From Lasioglossum baleicum (Eukaryota > Arthropoda > Insecta > Hymenoptera > Halictidae), in NCBI RefSeq assembly GCF_051020765.1, contig NW_027469208.1, positions 186,001-250,000 of the forward strand: 64,000 nt of DNA, given 5' to 3'. The first letter of the stretch is position 1. Each line of letters starts with the position of its first letter. The notes beneath the pieces are model-generated. The model searched no databases and was not told where the DNA came from. It saw only the letters and a list, made by a program, of their open reading frames with translations. The translations under genes and the position numbers were made by a program. Shown in pieces: positions 26,601-39,690 of this stretch.

Positions 26601-27925
26601 TTTAATGGATATCGAAGCCATCATAACAGTAAATTACAGTATATATAAGTAAAAGGAATACTGGGGAAAATGCATATGTTACAAAGTCACGGTTTGAAGA
26701 AGTTATCGAAGACCATCCAGTAGTGCCGCTCCGTTCTGTAGTACAAAACTGCAAGACCTCGACAGTGGTGTCGCTGCGACAGTGTAGGTACGTATATAGA
26801 CAATCATATAAAATAAGAATTATTTTAATGAAATAGCGTCATAAATGTACATTCGTCTAATTCTAAAGACACTTTTACTAAGAAATAAAATTTTTTGAAC
26901 AAAAAATTGCTACTTATGGAAAAAGTGGAATATTCCTTGACAGTAAATTTCATTATGTATAACTAAACAGACAACGTGGAATAACTGCACACGGTATAAT
27001 ATTATGGTTATAGAAATTAACGAGGACGATACAGTATGCGGTTTCGATCTGCCGTCAGCAAATACCAGACCTCGCCAGTCGAGTCGCTCCCGAAGCGTAG
27101 TTACGTATACTGACAATAAGATGAAATACCATCGAGTCTAACATAATATTGTCATAAACGCACGCACTACTATCTCGAAGGCACGTTACCTAAAGAATAC
27201 AATTTCTAAATATAAAAATTGGAAATTTTTAGAAAGATGGAAAATATCATAACAGTAAGTTACAGCTAGTATAAATAAATAGGACAATGGGAACATTGAA
27301 TGCGGTACAAAATCATGGTTACAGAAATTAACACAGACCATCCAGTTGTGCCGTTCCGATATACTACATGCCACTAAAGGACCACTCCAGTCGAGTTGAT
27401 CTAGAAGCGTAGGTTTGTATTCAGTCAATCATATATTACAACACCAACTTGAGCAAAATATTGGCGTAAACGTAGGCTTATCTAATTGAAAAGACACTTT
27501 TATTATGAGGTACAAATTTATAAAATAAGAAATGGAAATTATGAAGAAATCGAAAATATCATAGCTGTAAATTACAGAATGAATAAGTAAATGGACGATT
27601 GACGAAGAATGCTTACGGTACAATATCAAGGCAATAGCAATTTCCGATGACCATCAAGTAGTGTCATCCCCATCTGCCGAACGCAACTACAAGGCAAACT
27701 CCAGTCATGTCGCGCATGGTATCGTAGGCACGCATGGAGAGAATCATGTAAAATGACAATAACTTCAAAGAAATAATGTCATAATCGTACCCTCAACTAA
27801 TTCTAAAAGTCTATTTTAATAAGAAATACGATTTTTTTTTAACTACCAATTGAAAATTTGGAGAGAAATCTAAAATATCATAACAGTAAATTACAGTATT
27901 TATATACAAATGGAAGCAAACTGCG
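20655..27925 (+). repeat. Satellite B array, forward (about 23 monomers)
   Basis: The B array continues after the GC-rich insert. Some monomers are truncated. One near 22075 jumps from the AT-rich tail straight into the core. One near 24256 lacks about 45 bp of core. Stretches at 23694-23890 and 27079-27280 are much more alike than other pairs. No genes are visible. The block ends in an inverted junction with reverse B near 27925. Confidence 0.9.
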
Positions 27926-30900
27926 ACACGGCTGGTAATTTCTTTAACGTTGATCATGAATCGTATGCACTATAACGCAGTCTTTTATTTATAGTTACGA
28001 ACTGTGATTTACTATAATTCCATTTCTGTCAAAATTTCAGAATTTTAATTATCAAATTTTTATTTTTTAGAAAAAGTGACATCGGAATTTGTTCAGTGTA
28101 CATATACGACAATATATTCACAAATTCTTCGTCATTTTATATGATTGAACCTCTGTGGTCTAACGCTGCCGGTGGTACACGGCTGGAGTGCTCCCGTTGT
28201 TGCGTTCGGTATATCGGAGCGCCAGTAGTGGATGGTCATCGTTAATTTCATTAACCTTCATTTTGTACGGTATACATTTCTTCCCAGCCCCGTATTTATT
28301 TATGCACACTCTATTTTAGTGTTCGGATATCTTCGATTTCTTTCAAAATTTTCAACCACTGTATTAGAAGACTATTTCTCATCAAAAGTGCCTTTGGAAT
28401 TAGATGAGTGATCGTTTATGGCAATATTTTGTTAAACTTATTGTTACTTCATATGTGTGTTTGTATACGTACCCACGCTTCCGTAACACACGACTGGAGT
28501 GGTGTTGCAGTTGCATTCGGTAGTACGGAGTGACACTACTCCATGATCTTCGTCAATTTCTTTAACCCGGATAATCTACTGCATGCACTCTTCAGCAGGT
28601 TCCTATTTACTTCCACATACTCTAATTTACTGCAATGATATTTTCGATTTTCTTCGAAATTTTACGTTGTTAGATAAAGAATTGGATTTCTTAGTTTAAG
28701 TGCCTTTGGAAATAGTTGTGTGTACGCTTAGGATATTATTTCGTTAATTTCATTGATAATTTATGTGATTCTCCGTACACATACCTACTCTGCCGGAGCA
28801 TCACTACTGGGGAAGACTTATAGTTGCGTCCGGCGGATCGACGTGGCACTACTGGATGATGCTCGTTATTTTCTTTATCCTTCATTGTGTACCGTATGCA
28901 TTTCTTCCCAGCCTTCCATTTATGTATTCGAACTGTAATTTTCTATAATGATATTTCCGATATTTTTTAAAATTTCCAATTTTTAGTTTTAAAAATTGTA
29001 TTTCTTACTTCAAGTGGCATTGCAGTCATCTGAGCGTACGTTTATGACAATATTTTGCTATGTTCTTGTTTATTTTATAGGATTGTCTCTATACATACCT
29101 GCGCTTCCTGGTCGACACGGCTGGAGTGGTCTTGTAGTAGCGTTCTTATTTCGGTGCGACACTACTGAATGTTCTTCGCTAATTTCCTCAACCATAATGT
29201 TGACCGTATGCATTCTTTCCCAATTTTCCCTTTATTTTCACTTACTGAGACTTACTGTTGTGATATTTTTAATTTTTTTCATAATTTTCAATTTTTAGTT
29301 TAAAAAATTGTATTTCTCAGTAATAGTGCCGTTAGAATTAGTTGAGTGCACGTTTATAACATTATTCTGTTACTCTTGCTATTATTTTATACGATTGTAT
29401 ATATACGTACCTATGCTTCACGCGCGACACGACTGGAGTCAGCTTGTAGTTGCGTTCGGTAGATCGGTAGATCGGTGCATACTAGTGTATGATCTTCGTC
29501 ATTATCTTTAACCTTGTATTGTACCGTATGAATTCCTTTGCAGTTATCTATTTATTTCTACATACTATAGTTTATTGTAAGGATACTATCAATTATTTTC
29601 AGAATTCCATTTTCTTAATTACAAGCACTGTATTTTTTAGGAAGAGTGTCATTGCAATTAGTTATGTGTACGTTTATGACAATGTTTCGAGAAATTATTT
29701 GTTGTTTCATATGATTGTCTGTATCCGTACCCACGCTGCCGGAGCAACACGACTGACGTGGCGCTGTAGTTGCGTTCGGAATATCGAGCGACACTTCTGT
29801 ATGATCTTCGTTAGTTTCTATAACTTTGATATTGAATCACGTGCAACTTTTCCCAGTTTTCCATTTATTTGTGCATACTGTATTTTACACGTATGATATT
29901 TTCGGTTTTTCTAAAAATTTCCAATCTTTAGTTTTAAGAACTGTATTATTAGGGAAACGTGCCTACGAATTGGTAGAGTGTTCGTGTATGGCGATACTTT
30001 GTTAAACTTATTGTTATTATATATCATTGCCTGTATGCGTACCTACTCTGTCGCAGAGACACGGGTGGAGTGGTCTTGTAGTTGCGTATGCCATATCGGA
30101 GCGGCATAATGTGTGGAGTTCGATAATTTGTTTAAACATGATATTGTACCGTATGCATTCTTTCGCAGCTTTCTATTTATTTACAAATATTGTAATTTAC
30201 TGTTATTATATCTTCGATTTTTTCTTATGTTTTCAATTCATATTTTAGGAAATTGTATCTCTAACTAAAAGTGTCCTTGTTATTATTTGAGTGTACGTTT
30301 GTGACAACATTTTGTTAATTACATTGACAGTTTATGTGATTCTCCGTATACATACCTACTCTGCCGGAGTGACACTACTGGGAAAGTCTTATAGTTGCGT
30401 ACGGTAGATCCACGTGGCACTACTGGATGCTCTGCGTTAATTTCTTTAAGCTTAATGTCGTACCATATGTATTTTGTCCCAGTTTACCATTTATTTATAC
30501 ATAGTGTAACTTGCAGTTATGAGGTATTAGATTTTTTTTACAATTATTAATTTTTAGACCTAAAAAATTGTATCTGCTATGTAAAGTGTCTTTGGAATTA
30601 TTTGTGTGTACGTTTGTGACATTATTGTTTAAGCTTATTTTTATATTATATGGTTGTCTATATACGTACCTACGTTGTCGGAGCGGCACCACTGGCGTGG
30701 GCTTTCAGCTGGGTACTGCAGAACGAACAGGGACCACTGGTTGCGCTTTGTTAATGTCTTTAACCATATTATTGAACCGTATGCATTCTTTGGCACTTTT
30801 CTATTTATTCCGGCATACTACAATTTACTGGTATGATATTTCCGATTTTCTTCAAAATTTCCAATTTTTAGTATGAAAGGTTGTATTTCCTAGTAAAAGT

Positions 30901-33900
30901 ATCTTTGGAATTATTTGTGTGTACGCTTATGACAATATTATGTTAAATTCTTTGTTTTCTATATGGGACGATGTATACATACCTACGGCGAAACACGACT
31001 GGCGAGGTCTTGTATTTGCGTACGGAAAATCGGAGGGGCATACCAGATGGCCTTCGTAAATGCTTTTAACCTTGGTTTTGTACCGTATGCAATTTTGCCC
31101 TGTTTTCCATTTAATCATACATACTCTAATATGCTGTTATGAAATTTCCGATCTTTTCTCGGAATCTTTTATTTTTAGGCTAAAAAGTTGTGTTTCTTAG
31201 CAAATGTGTCTTTGGAATTAGGTGAGTGCACGTTTGTGATATTCTTTTGTTAAGCTTAAAGGTATTTTATACGATTATCTGTATACGTACCTGCGCTGTT
31301 TGAGCGACACGACTGGCGCCGTCTTGTAGTTGCGTAAGATATATCGGAGCGGCACTTCTGAATGGCCTTCGTTAATTCATTTGACATTGATCTTGTAACG
31401 TATGCATTTCGACCCAGTTTTCCATTTACTTATATGTACTGTAATATGCTGTTATGATATTTTCGATTTTTTTCTTCTTTTCAAAATTTTCAATCTTTAT
31501 TTTAAAAAATTGGATTTCTTAGAGAATGAGTGTTTGGAATTAGTTGAGTGCTTCAGTATAGGACGATTCTTTGTTAAACTTATTTTTATTTTGTACGATT
31601 GTTTCAACACATACCACCGCTGTCGGAGCAACACGACTGACGTTGGCTTGTAGGAGCGTAGTGCAGATCGGGGCGGCACCCCTGGACGGACTCCGTTAAT
31701 TTCTTTGACCATATTATTGTCCCGTATGCATTTTATCGTAGTTTTCTATGCAATTCTACATACTGCAATTTACTGTTATGATATTTTCTATTTTCATCGA
31801 AATGTTCAATTTTTATTTTCAAAAACTGTATTTCATAGTAAAAGGGTCTTTTCGAATAGTTAAGTGTACGTTTATGACATTATTTTGATAAACTTATTGT
31901 TATTTTATATGATTGTATGTATGCGTACATCCGCTCTTCGAGCAACACGTCTGGCGTGGTGTTGTATGTGTGTACGGCGGAAAAGAGTTGCACTACTGGA
32001 TGGTCCGCGATACATTCTTTGACCATCATTTTGAGCTATACACATTTTGTTCCAATTTTTCCACTTATTTAAACATTCTGTAATTTACTCCTGTGATATT
32101 TTCCATTATTTACGTAATTATCAGTTTTTAGTTTGAAAGATAGTATTTCATTGTAGAAGTGTCTTTGGGACGAGTTGAAAGTACGTTTATGGCGTTATTT
32201 TGTTAAACGTATCGTTATTTTATATGATTGTATGCGTACAACCGCTGTTCGAGCAACACGTCTGGCGTGGTGTTGTATGTGTGTACGGCGGAAAGGAGTT
32301 GCGCTACTGGATGGTGCGCGATACATTCTTTGACCATCATTTTGAGCTATACACATTTTGTACCAATTTTTCCATTTATTTATACATTCTGTAATTTACT
32401 GCTGTGATATTTTCAAATATTTACGTAATTATCAGTTTTTAGTTTGAAAGATTGTATTTCATTGTAAAAGTGTCTTTGGGACGAGTTGAAAGTCCGTTTA
32501 TGGCGTTATTTTGTTGAACGTATTGTTATTTTATATGACTGTCTGTATGCGTGCATCCGCTGTTCGAGCAACACGTCTGGCGTGGTGTTGTATGTGTGTA
32601 CGGCGGAAAGGAGTGGCACTACTGGATGGTCCGTTATACTTTCTTTGACCATCATTTTGAGCTATATACATTTTGTACCAATTCTTCCATTTATTTATAC
32701 ATTCTGTAATTTACTGTTACGATACTTTCGATGTTTTTCTAAATTTTCAATCTTTATTTTTTTAAATTTGTGTTTTTTCGTAAAAGTGTCTTTGGAATTT
32801 ATTGAGTTTAAGTTTAAGACAATATTTTGTTCATCTTGTTGTTATTTTATAGGATTGTCTATATACATACATACGCTGCTGGACCGATACGACTGGCGAG
32901 ACCTTGTAGTAGCGTACGGCAGGACGGAACGGAATTCTGGTCGTACATCGTTAATTTCTCTGACCTTGATTTTGTCACGAATGCACTTTATCCCAGTTTT
33001 CGATTTACATATACATACCGTAATATACTGCTACGATACTTTCTATTTGTTTCAAGTCTTTCGGTTCTGAACATGAAAAACTGTATTTCCTTGTAAAAGT
33101 GTCCTTTGAATTATTTGAGCTTACGTTTGTGACTACTTTCTATTGATTTTGTTGTTGTATTATATGATTGTCCGTACACGAGCTTACGCGACCGGAGCCA
33201 CATGACTCGAGTGAACATGCAGTTAGGAATGATAGATCGGAGCGCCACTACTCTATGACCTTCGCTAATACTTTTTACCTAGATTTGGTACCGTACGCAT
33301 TTTTCCCCTGCTTTCCATTTATTAATATAAACTGTAATTTACTGTTATGATGTTTTCCATTTCTTTTAAAATTTGCTATTTTTTTCAAAGATTGTATTTC
33401 TGAGACGTGTGCTTTTGGAATTACTTGAGTGTACGTTGATGACAATATTTTGTTTAACATATCGTTATTTTATATGATTGTCTTTATCCGTACCTACGCT
33501 TCTGGAGCGACACGACAGAAGTGGTCTTCTATTTGCCTTTGGTAGATCGGAGAGGCATTATGGATGGTCATCGTTAATTTCGTTAATCCTCATTTTGTAC
33601 CGTATGCATTTTTTCGCTGTCTGCCATTATTTTATACATATTGTAATTCACTTTAACGATACTATCGATTTTTTTCATAATTTTTCAATTTATAGTATTA
33701 AAAAATGTATTTGTTAGGAAAAGTGTCTTCAGAATCAGATGAGTGAACGTCTATGACAATATTTTGATAAATTCATTGTTATATTACATGATTGTCTGTA
33801 TACGTACGTACGCTGCAGGAGCGTCACGATTGGTGAGTTCTTGCAGGTGTGTACGGCAGAACGGAATACTACTCGATGGCCTTCGTTAATTTCTTTTACC

Positions 33901-36571
33901 TTGATTTTCTAGAGTACTCAGTCCGTCGCTGTCTTCTATTTAGATCTACATACAGTAATTCATTGTTATGGTATTTTAGATTTTTTTCAATATTTCGAAT
34001 ATTTAATTTCAAAAATTGTAGTTCTTTGTAGAAGTGCGTTTGGAATTAGTTGTGCGTACGTTTATGACAATATATTCTTATACGCTTTTTTATTTTATCT
34101 GATTGTCTCTATCCGAACCTACGCTGACGGGACAACACGAGTGGAGTGGTGTTGCAGTTGCGTTCGGTACACCGGAGCGACCCTACTATATGGTATTCGT
34201 TAATTTCTTTGATCATAATTCTGTACCGTATGGGTCTCTTCACAGTCTTCGATTTACTTATACATACTGTACAGTACGGTTATGCTATTATTTATTTTTT
34301 CATAATTTCCAGTTTCAAATTTAAAAATTTGTACTTCAGAGTAAAAGTGTCTTTTCTATTAGATAAGCCTACTTTTATGACAATATTTTGTTGAATTTGT
34401 TGCTGTTTTATGTGATTGTCTGTATACCCTCCTACGCTTATGGAGCAATACGAATAGAGTGGCCTTGTTGTAGCGTAAGGCGGAACAGAGCGGAACTACT
34501 GGGTGGATTTTACCAATCCCTTTAATCTTGATTTTCTGGGGCTTGCATTTTCAAGCAGTTCTCCATTAAATTATACATGCCGTAATTTTCTGTTATGACA
34601 TTATAGATTTATTTCAAAAGTTTCTATTTTTATTTTAAAAAATTGTATTTGCAAGGAAAGGTATCTTTGGAATTAGTTGAGTGTACGTTTACGACATTAT
34701 TCTGTCAAACATAGACTTATTTTATATGATTGTCTGTATGCGTTCATACGATGTTGGAGCGACACGAACGGCAAGGTCTTGTAGTTGCATAAGGCGGAAC
34801 GGGGCGGCACCGCTGTATGGTCTTCGATATTGTGTTCAACCTTCATTTTGTAACGTATGCATTTTATCCCAGTTTTCCATTTATTTATATTTACAGTATT
34901 TTACTACTATGATATTTACGATGATTTTCGAAATTCTCAATATTTAATTTGAAGCGTTATATTTTTTGTAAAACGTGTCATTGGAATTCGTTAAGTGTAC
35001 CCTTATGCCGATATTTTGTTGAGTTAGTTGTTGTATTATATGATTGTCTGTACACGATCATACGCTGCCACATCGTCACGACTGGAGTGTTATTGTAGTC
35101 GCGTACGAAAGACCGGAGCGACAATACCCTATGGTAGTTGTAAATTTCATTAACCATAATATTGGGCCTTAACAATTTTTTCTCAGTTTTCTATTTATTT
35201 CTACATACTGTAACTTATAGTTATGATATTATCGATTTTCTGCAAAATTTTCAATTTTTATTATAAAATATATTATATCTTAGTAAATTGCCTTTGGAAT
35301 TAATAGATTTCATGTTCATGACATTATTTTGTTCAACTTATTGTTATTTTATATGATTCATTGTATACGTACCTACGTTGCCGGAGCGACACGACCGACG
35401 AGGTCTGTTAGTTGCGAACGCCAGAGCGGAGCGGCACTACTGATTGGTCTTCGTTAATATCTTCAACCATGATTTTGTATCGTTTGCATTATTTCCCAAT
35501 TTTCCATTTATTTATACATACTGCGATTTACTGCTCTGATACTTTCGATTTTCCTCATTATTTCCAATTTTTAAATTGAAAAATTGTATTTCTTGGAAAA
35601 GTTCTTTTGGAATTTTTGGTAACGTACGCTTCCGGAGAGAGACGGCTGGAGTGGTGTTGTTGTGGCGTTCGGCAGGTTGAAGCGACCGTACTGTATTAAC
35701 GCCGTTAATTTCCTTAACCCTGATTATGTGCCGTATGCCTTTTTCAGAATCTTCCATTTATTTATGCATACTGAAATTTACTGTCGTGATATTTTAGATT
35801 CTTGTCACAATTTTCAATTTTTAGAATAAAAATTGTATTTCTTTGTAAAAGTGCTTTTGGAATTAGTTAAGTGTACGTTTATGACATTACTGTGTTTTAC
35901 TTATTGTTATTTTATATGCGTGTTTGTATACGTAACCTACGCTGCCGGAGCAACGCGACAGGAGTGGTCTTGCAGTTGCGTTCTGTATATCGGAGTGACA
36001 CTACTGTATGGTCTTCGTCAATTTCATTAAACTTGATTTTGTACCGTATGCATTTTCCCTTTGTTATCTATTTATATATACAGACTGCATATAACTACTA
36101 TGACATTTTCGATTCTTTAGTTTAATTTTCAATTTTCTATTAGAAAAATTGTATTTCTTAATGAAAGTGTCTTTGGAACTAGTTGAGGGTAAGAATATGA
36201 GAAAATTTTGTTAACCTTCTTGCTATTTTATAAGAGTGCCTGTGTGCGCACTTACGCTCCCGGATCGAAAATACAGTATGACCTTCGATAATTTCTTTAA
36301 ACTTGATTTTACACCGTATGCATTCTCTTACAGTTTTCAATTTCATTTTAACATGATGCAATTTCCAGTTACGATATTTTCGATTTTTATTTAGAATTTC
36401 GTATTTTTAGTGTGAAAAATTGTATTATTTAATAAAAGTGACTTTGAAGTTAGTTGTGTGTACGTTTATGGCATTATTTGGTTATACTTATTGTTATCTT
36501 ATCTAATTATCTGTATACATACCGACGCTGCTTGAGTGACACGGCTGGTGAAGTCTTGCAGATTCGTACCG
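27926..36571 (-). repeat. Satellite B array, reverse (about 28 monomers)
   Basis: This is the longest B block, in reverse orientation, with regular 'gtaccgtatgcatt' and 'catactgtaatttactg' boxes. It includes a recently amplified trimer (31880-32720) and a pair of similar segments at 28743-28880 and 30314-30450. Monomers near 35615 and 36260 carry internal deletions. The ORFs of 100-194 codons here span several monomers and are not genes. Confidence 0.9.
31880..32720 (-). repeat. Recently amplified satellite B trimer
   Basis: Three consecutive monomers starting near 31923, 32234 and 32549 (spacing 311 and 315 bp) are nearly identical by eye. They share private variants such as 'tgttcgagcaacacgtctgg', a tandem 'gtatgtgtgtacggcgga' and 'catcattttgagctata'. 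Neighbouring monomers lack these variants. Confidence 0.85.
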
Positions 36572-37880
36572 CACATGAATAAATTGCAGAATTGGTATAG
36601 AAAGTATGAAACTGCGAAAGAATGCATACGGTGCAATATTAAGATTATTGAAATTAACGAAGACCACAAAATAGTGCCGCAGCGAGCTTCCGTGCACAAC
36701 TGCAGTAACACACCAGTCGTGTCGTTCGGACGGCGTATGCCCGTGTACAAACAGTCACATAATACATGAACAAAATCTACAGAATATTGTCAAAAGCGTA
36801 AACTCAATTAATTCAGCAGGCACTTTTACTAAAAAATTCAGTTTTGGAAATTAAAATCTGGAAATTTTGACAACATCAGAAGTATGATGACAGTAAATTA
36901 CTGTTTGTATAAATAAATAGAAATCGGAGAAAGAATGCATATAGTACAATGTTATGCCCATAGAAATTATCGAAGACCATTCATTATGCCTCCCCGATCT
37001 GCCATACGCAACAACAAGTCCAATCCAGCCGTGTCGCTCGATAACCGAAGGTGGACAAACAGGCAATCATATAAAGGAACAAAGAATACAACACAATATT
37101 GTCATAAGCGACACACAAATGATTCCAAAGACACTTTTACTAGGAAACTCAATTTTTTAAAATTAAAATTGAAAATTATGAGAAAAGTCAAAAATATCAT
37201 AACGTTAAATTACAATATATATAAATAAACGGAAAACCGGAAAAAATGCGTAAGGTACAAATTAAAGGTTATAGCAGTTAAGGAAAATCATACAGTAGCG
37301 TCGCTCCGTTTGCCGTTCGCAACTGCAAGACTACTCCAGCCCTGTGGCTGCGGAACCGTAGGTGTGTATACACGCAATCTTATAAAATAACAATAACCTT
37401 AATAAAAGAAAGTCATATACGTACATTCAGCTAATGCGAAAGTCACTTTAACTAAGTAATATAAGTCTTTACACTAAGTACTGAAGTTTAAAAAAAAAAA
37501 TCGAAATCATCATAACAGTAAATTACCGTATATATAAATGAATGGAAACAAGGGAAGTATTCGTACGTTACAATATGATGGTTTGAGGAAATTAACGAAG
37601 ACCATGCAGTAGTGTCGCTTCGATCTGCCGTGCCCAACTACAAGAACACTCCAGCGGAGTCGGTACGGTAGCATAGGTACGTGTTCTGACAATCATATAG
37701 ATGAACAATAAGTATAACGAAACAATGTCATATACGTGCACTCAAATAAGTCCAAAGAGACTTTGCTAAGAAACGCAATTTTTTTAACTATGAATTGAAT
37801 ATTTCGAAGAAAATAGAAAATTACAGTATGTATAAATAAATAGAAAAACCGGAAAAAATGCATACGGTACAAATTCAAGG
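36572..37880 (+). repeat. Satellite B array, forward (about 4 monomers)
   Basis: Forward B begins after an inverted junction near 36571, where a reverse core breaks off at 'gattcgtacc'. The last monomer is interrupted at its natural TTAA by the piggyBac-like element. The same monomer resumes at 39687. Confidence 0.88.
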
Positions 37881-37884
37881 TTAA

Positions 37885-37897
37885 CCCTTACAATGCT
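37885..37897 (+). repeat. Left terminal inverted repeat of piggyBac-like element
   Basis: CCCTTACAATGCT, directly after TTAA. It pairs with the right end at 39674-39686 with two mismatches. The short subterminal sequence leads straight into degraded transposase sequence within about 40 bp, so the usual 3' untranslated region and the C-terminal coding part are missing. Confidence 0.85.
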
Positions 37898-37919
37898 GAA
37901 TACTCGCGGCCTATGTCGT

Positions 37920-38778
37920 CCGTAGGTGGTTCCACAGTCACCAAGGAGAAATAATTTAATTCCGAACTTATTTCTTTTGGATGGTATATACTGTTTGAAA
38001 TAACACTTTCCCATGTATAGCAGAAGACTTTCGTCGATGCATAGATTATTGTAGGGTAAAAATGTCTGCGAAAGGGAAATCTTAATTTATTTATCACAAG
38101 TCGCATTTTCGTTAAAGGATCGTCACTTGCTGTCTTATTATCGTTGAAGTGCAACATTTGTAGTGATGCCATGTATCGATCTCGCGCAATTATTTTGCGG
38201 AAAATATTTCTTTTCTTGAGTTCGTCTGTACACCAATATTCTCTTGACGACAGTTTCTTCGATCGTGGCATTAGCATTGAAATGCATAAAGATACGTACA
38301 TTTCAGCGACTGAAGCATCCTTCCAATCCGTCAAACGGGAATTGTTTTTATATGCTGTACACTGTTGTACGCATTTGAAATAATTGTTTGTCTGCTCGGT
38401 AATTCGAGCGACTAATTCTTCCGAAAAGAAAACTTGAAAAACGTCTCAAGGTGTTGGTTCTGGGTTCAGATTTTCTATCACACTTGCATTTTGGCCATCA
38501 AAAATATGTAGTTAGGGCATTAAATTCGTTTTTGACCACAATAATGTTCCCGATTGATCAGAGGTCTCGATATTTGCAGGTACTTCTGAACTTTCAGCTT
38601 CAGAAGATGTACTTAGTCTTCTGGGCCGTTTCCTATTTATTCTTCTTTGTTCGATCGATTCGACACTATCGGATGATGGTTGAACAAAAAGGTTCACATC
38701 ATTCATCGAATCGTCCCAATCGTACTCTTCTAATTCGCTATCGTCTCTTGTAACATATTCTTCAATATTACTTACCAT
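37920..38778 (-). pseudogene. piggyBac-like transposase, broken and C-terminally truncated
   Basis: This would be a DDD/DDE-type transposase for TTAA-specific cut-and-paste movement. Reading on the minus strand from an ATG at 38778, the N-terminal part is acidic (EEYVTRDDSELEEYDWDD), as is common in the family, followed by a basic RRINRKRPRR stretch. Frame changes then lead to the family region 'VAEMYVSLCISMLMPRS', 'DRYMASLQMLHFNDN' and, in a shifted frame, 'FKQYIPSKRNKFGIKLFLL' at about 37940-38000. The first catalytic aspartate box (normally VDES-like) reads CYTWES, so the Asp is lost. The region with the second and third catalytic aspartates and the Cys-rich tail is absent. It cannot make an active enzyme. 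It is a different lineage from the transposase at 57291. Confidence 0.88.
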
Positions 38779-39302
38779 TTTGAAAGGTGTGTTACGTAGT
38801 TATCGTTGTTAGAATTATATCGATAGTGTGTAACTGCTGATTTCGTGTGATGTTGCGTGTTTTATATGTCGTGATGCGGGCGAAATTACTGGGCCTGTCG
38901 TAAGAGTGGTGGATGTCTCCCTTTGTCATTGGTGGTATGACTGCTTCAAGGGTGTGTCTTGAGTTTCAATATGTTTCAAAGAAAGGAAACTTTATATAAA
39001 TTTGAAAATTCAAGATGCCGAGTCTCGGGAAAGTTAGAAATAAAGATATAAATCGTCGACCTATGAATCGGAGGTCTGCTGATCATGGGTACATGTTGGT
39101 AGCGGACGTGCCACGTCTGGTGATGGAAGAAAAGGATCGGCAGCATGGCGCAGTTCAAGGGTACATGTGGGTGGCGGATGTGGCACGTCTGGTCTATTGG
39201 CGGAAGGGAAGGTTCCGGAGGATTTGGGCTAATTGAGAGTTTGTTAGGAATTTATGGTTTTAGAGGTGTCTGTGGTGGCATCGGTGGACTATGTGCCCTT
39301 GG
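38779..39302. other. Non-coding interior of piggyBac-like element
   Basis: This stretch lies upstream of the transposase start inside the element. It contains a TATA-like 'ctttatataaat' near 38988 and two imperfect 34-bp direct repeats at 39087-39120 and 39159-39192 (four mismatches, 72 bp apart). In one frame the repeats both read as GYM-VADV-RLV. I do not recognise a protein. It may be a remnant of other inserted sequence. Confidence 0.5.
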
Positions 39303-39686
39303 TCATAAACAATTAAATTAAAGTTCCTTAGTCGATGTCCTTCGGTCCATGGGAATAAAGAGATTTATTGACTTGTGTCATCGGTTGAGGATGAGGAGTC
39401 TTTGGAAATGAACGGCTAGAGTGAACAGGGTGTCACAAATAAACAATAATGAAATACATTATATAGAGCACCATCGTGAAATGTTGTACTGCTACTATAA
39501 TCACAATTCGATCGAGTACCAGGATACGAATCGTATTACTTCTGCATAGATGCTCGGAAGAATTGACAATCGTATATATGGGTCCTTAGTCACTGCCGGT
39601 TACTTACAGGAAACGCATATATGCGTCCTTAGTCCAAACCGATGCCTATCGCCAGACGAATATACGCGTCCATAGCACTCTAAGGG
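39303..39686. mobile_element. Right terminal region of piggyBac-like element, duplicated
   Basis: Matches 19460-19852. By eye the inner half is about 86 percent alike and the terminal 150 bp nearly identical. It contains a short palindromic motif, 'gcatatatgc', and ends in ...gcactctaaggg before TTAA. Its presence at two sites with the same flanking satellite marks a segmental duplication. Confidence 0.85.
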
Positions 39687-39690
39687 TTAA

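Larger units (their letters stand above)
37881..39690 (-). mobile_element. piggyBac-like transposon with TTAA target duplication
   Basis: TTAA lies at 37881-37884 and 39687-39690. The element ends are CCCTTACAATGCT on the left and the complement of CCCTTAGAGTGCT on the right, an imperfect 13-bp terminal inverted repeat with 11 matches. Removing the element leaves a continuous B monomer (gtacaaattcaagg, TTAA, aggcattatc), which confirms both boundaries. The interior holds a broken transposase on the minus strand (38778 down to about 37920) and a long non-coding right part. It is non-autonomous as it stands. Confidence 0.92.

Noticed and set aside
4073..36571. Many open frames of 60-190 codons in the B arrays, some rich in F, I, L and Y, resembling membrane proteins
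   Set aside because: They recur once per monomer, appear on both strands, cross monomer borders and encode translated satellite (repeated '.RMHFIPVF.LFIHTVIYCYD' style strings). No start context, splice pattern or family supports a gene.
38144..38753. Plus-strand frames opposite the piggyBac transposase
   Set aside because: They are antisense shadows of the recognisable transposase on the minus strand.
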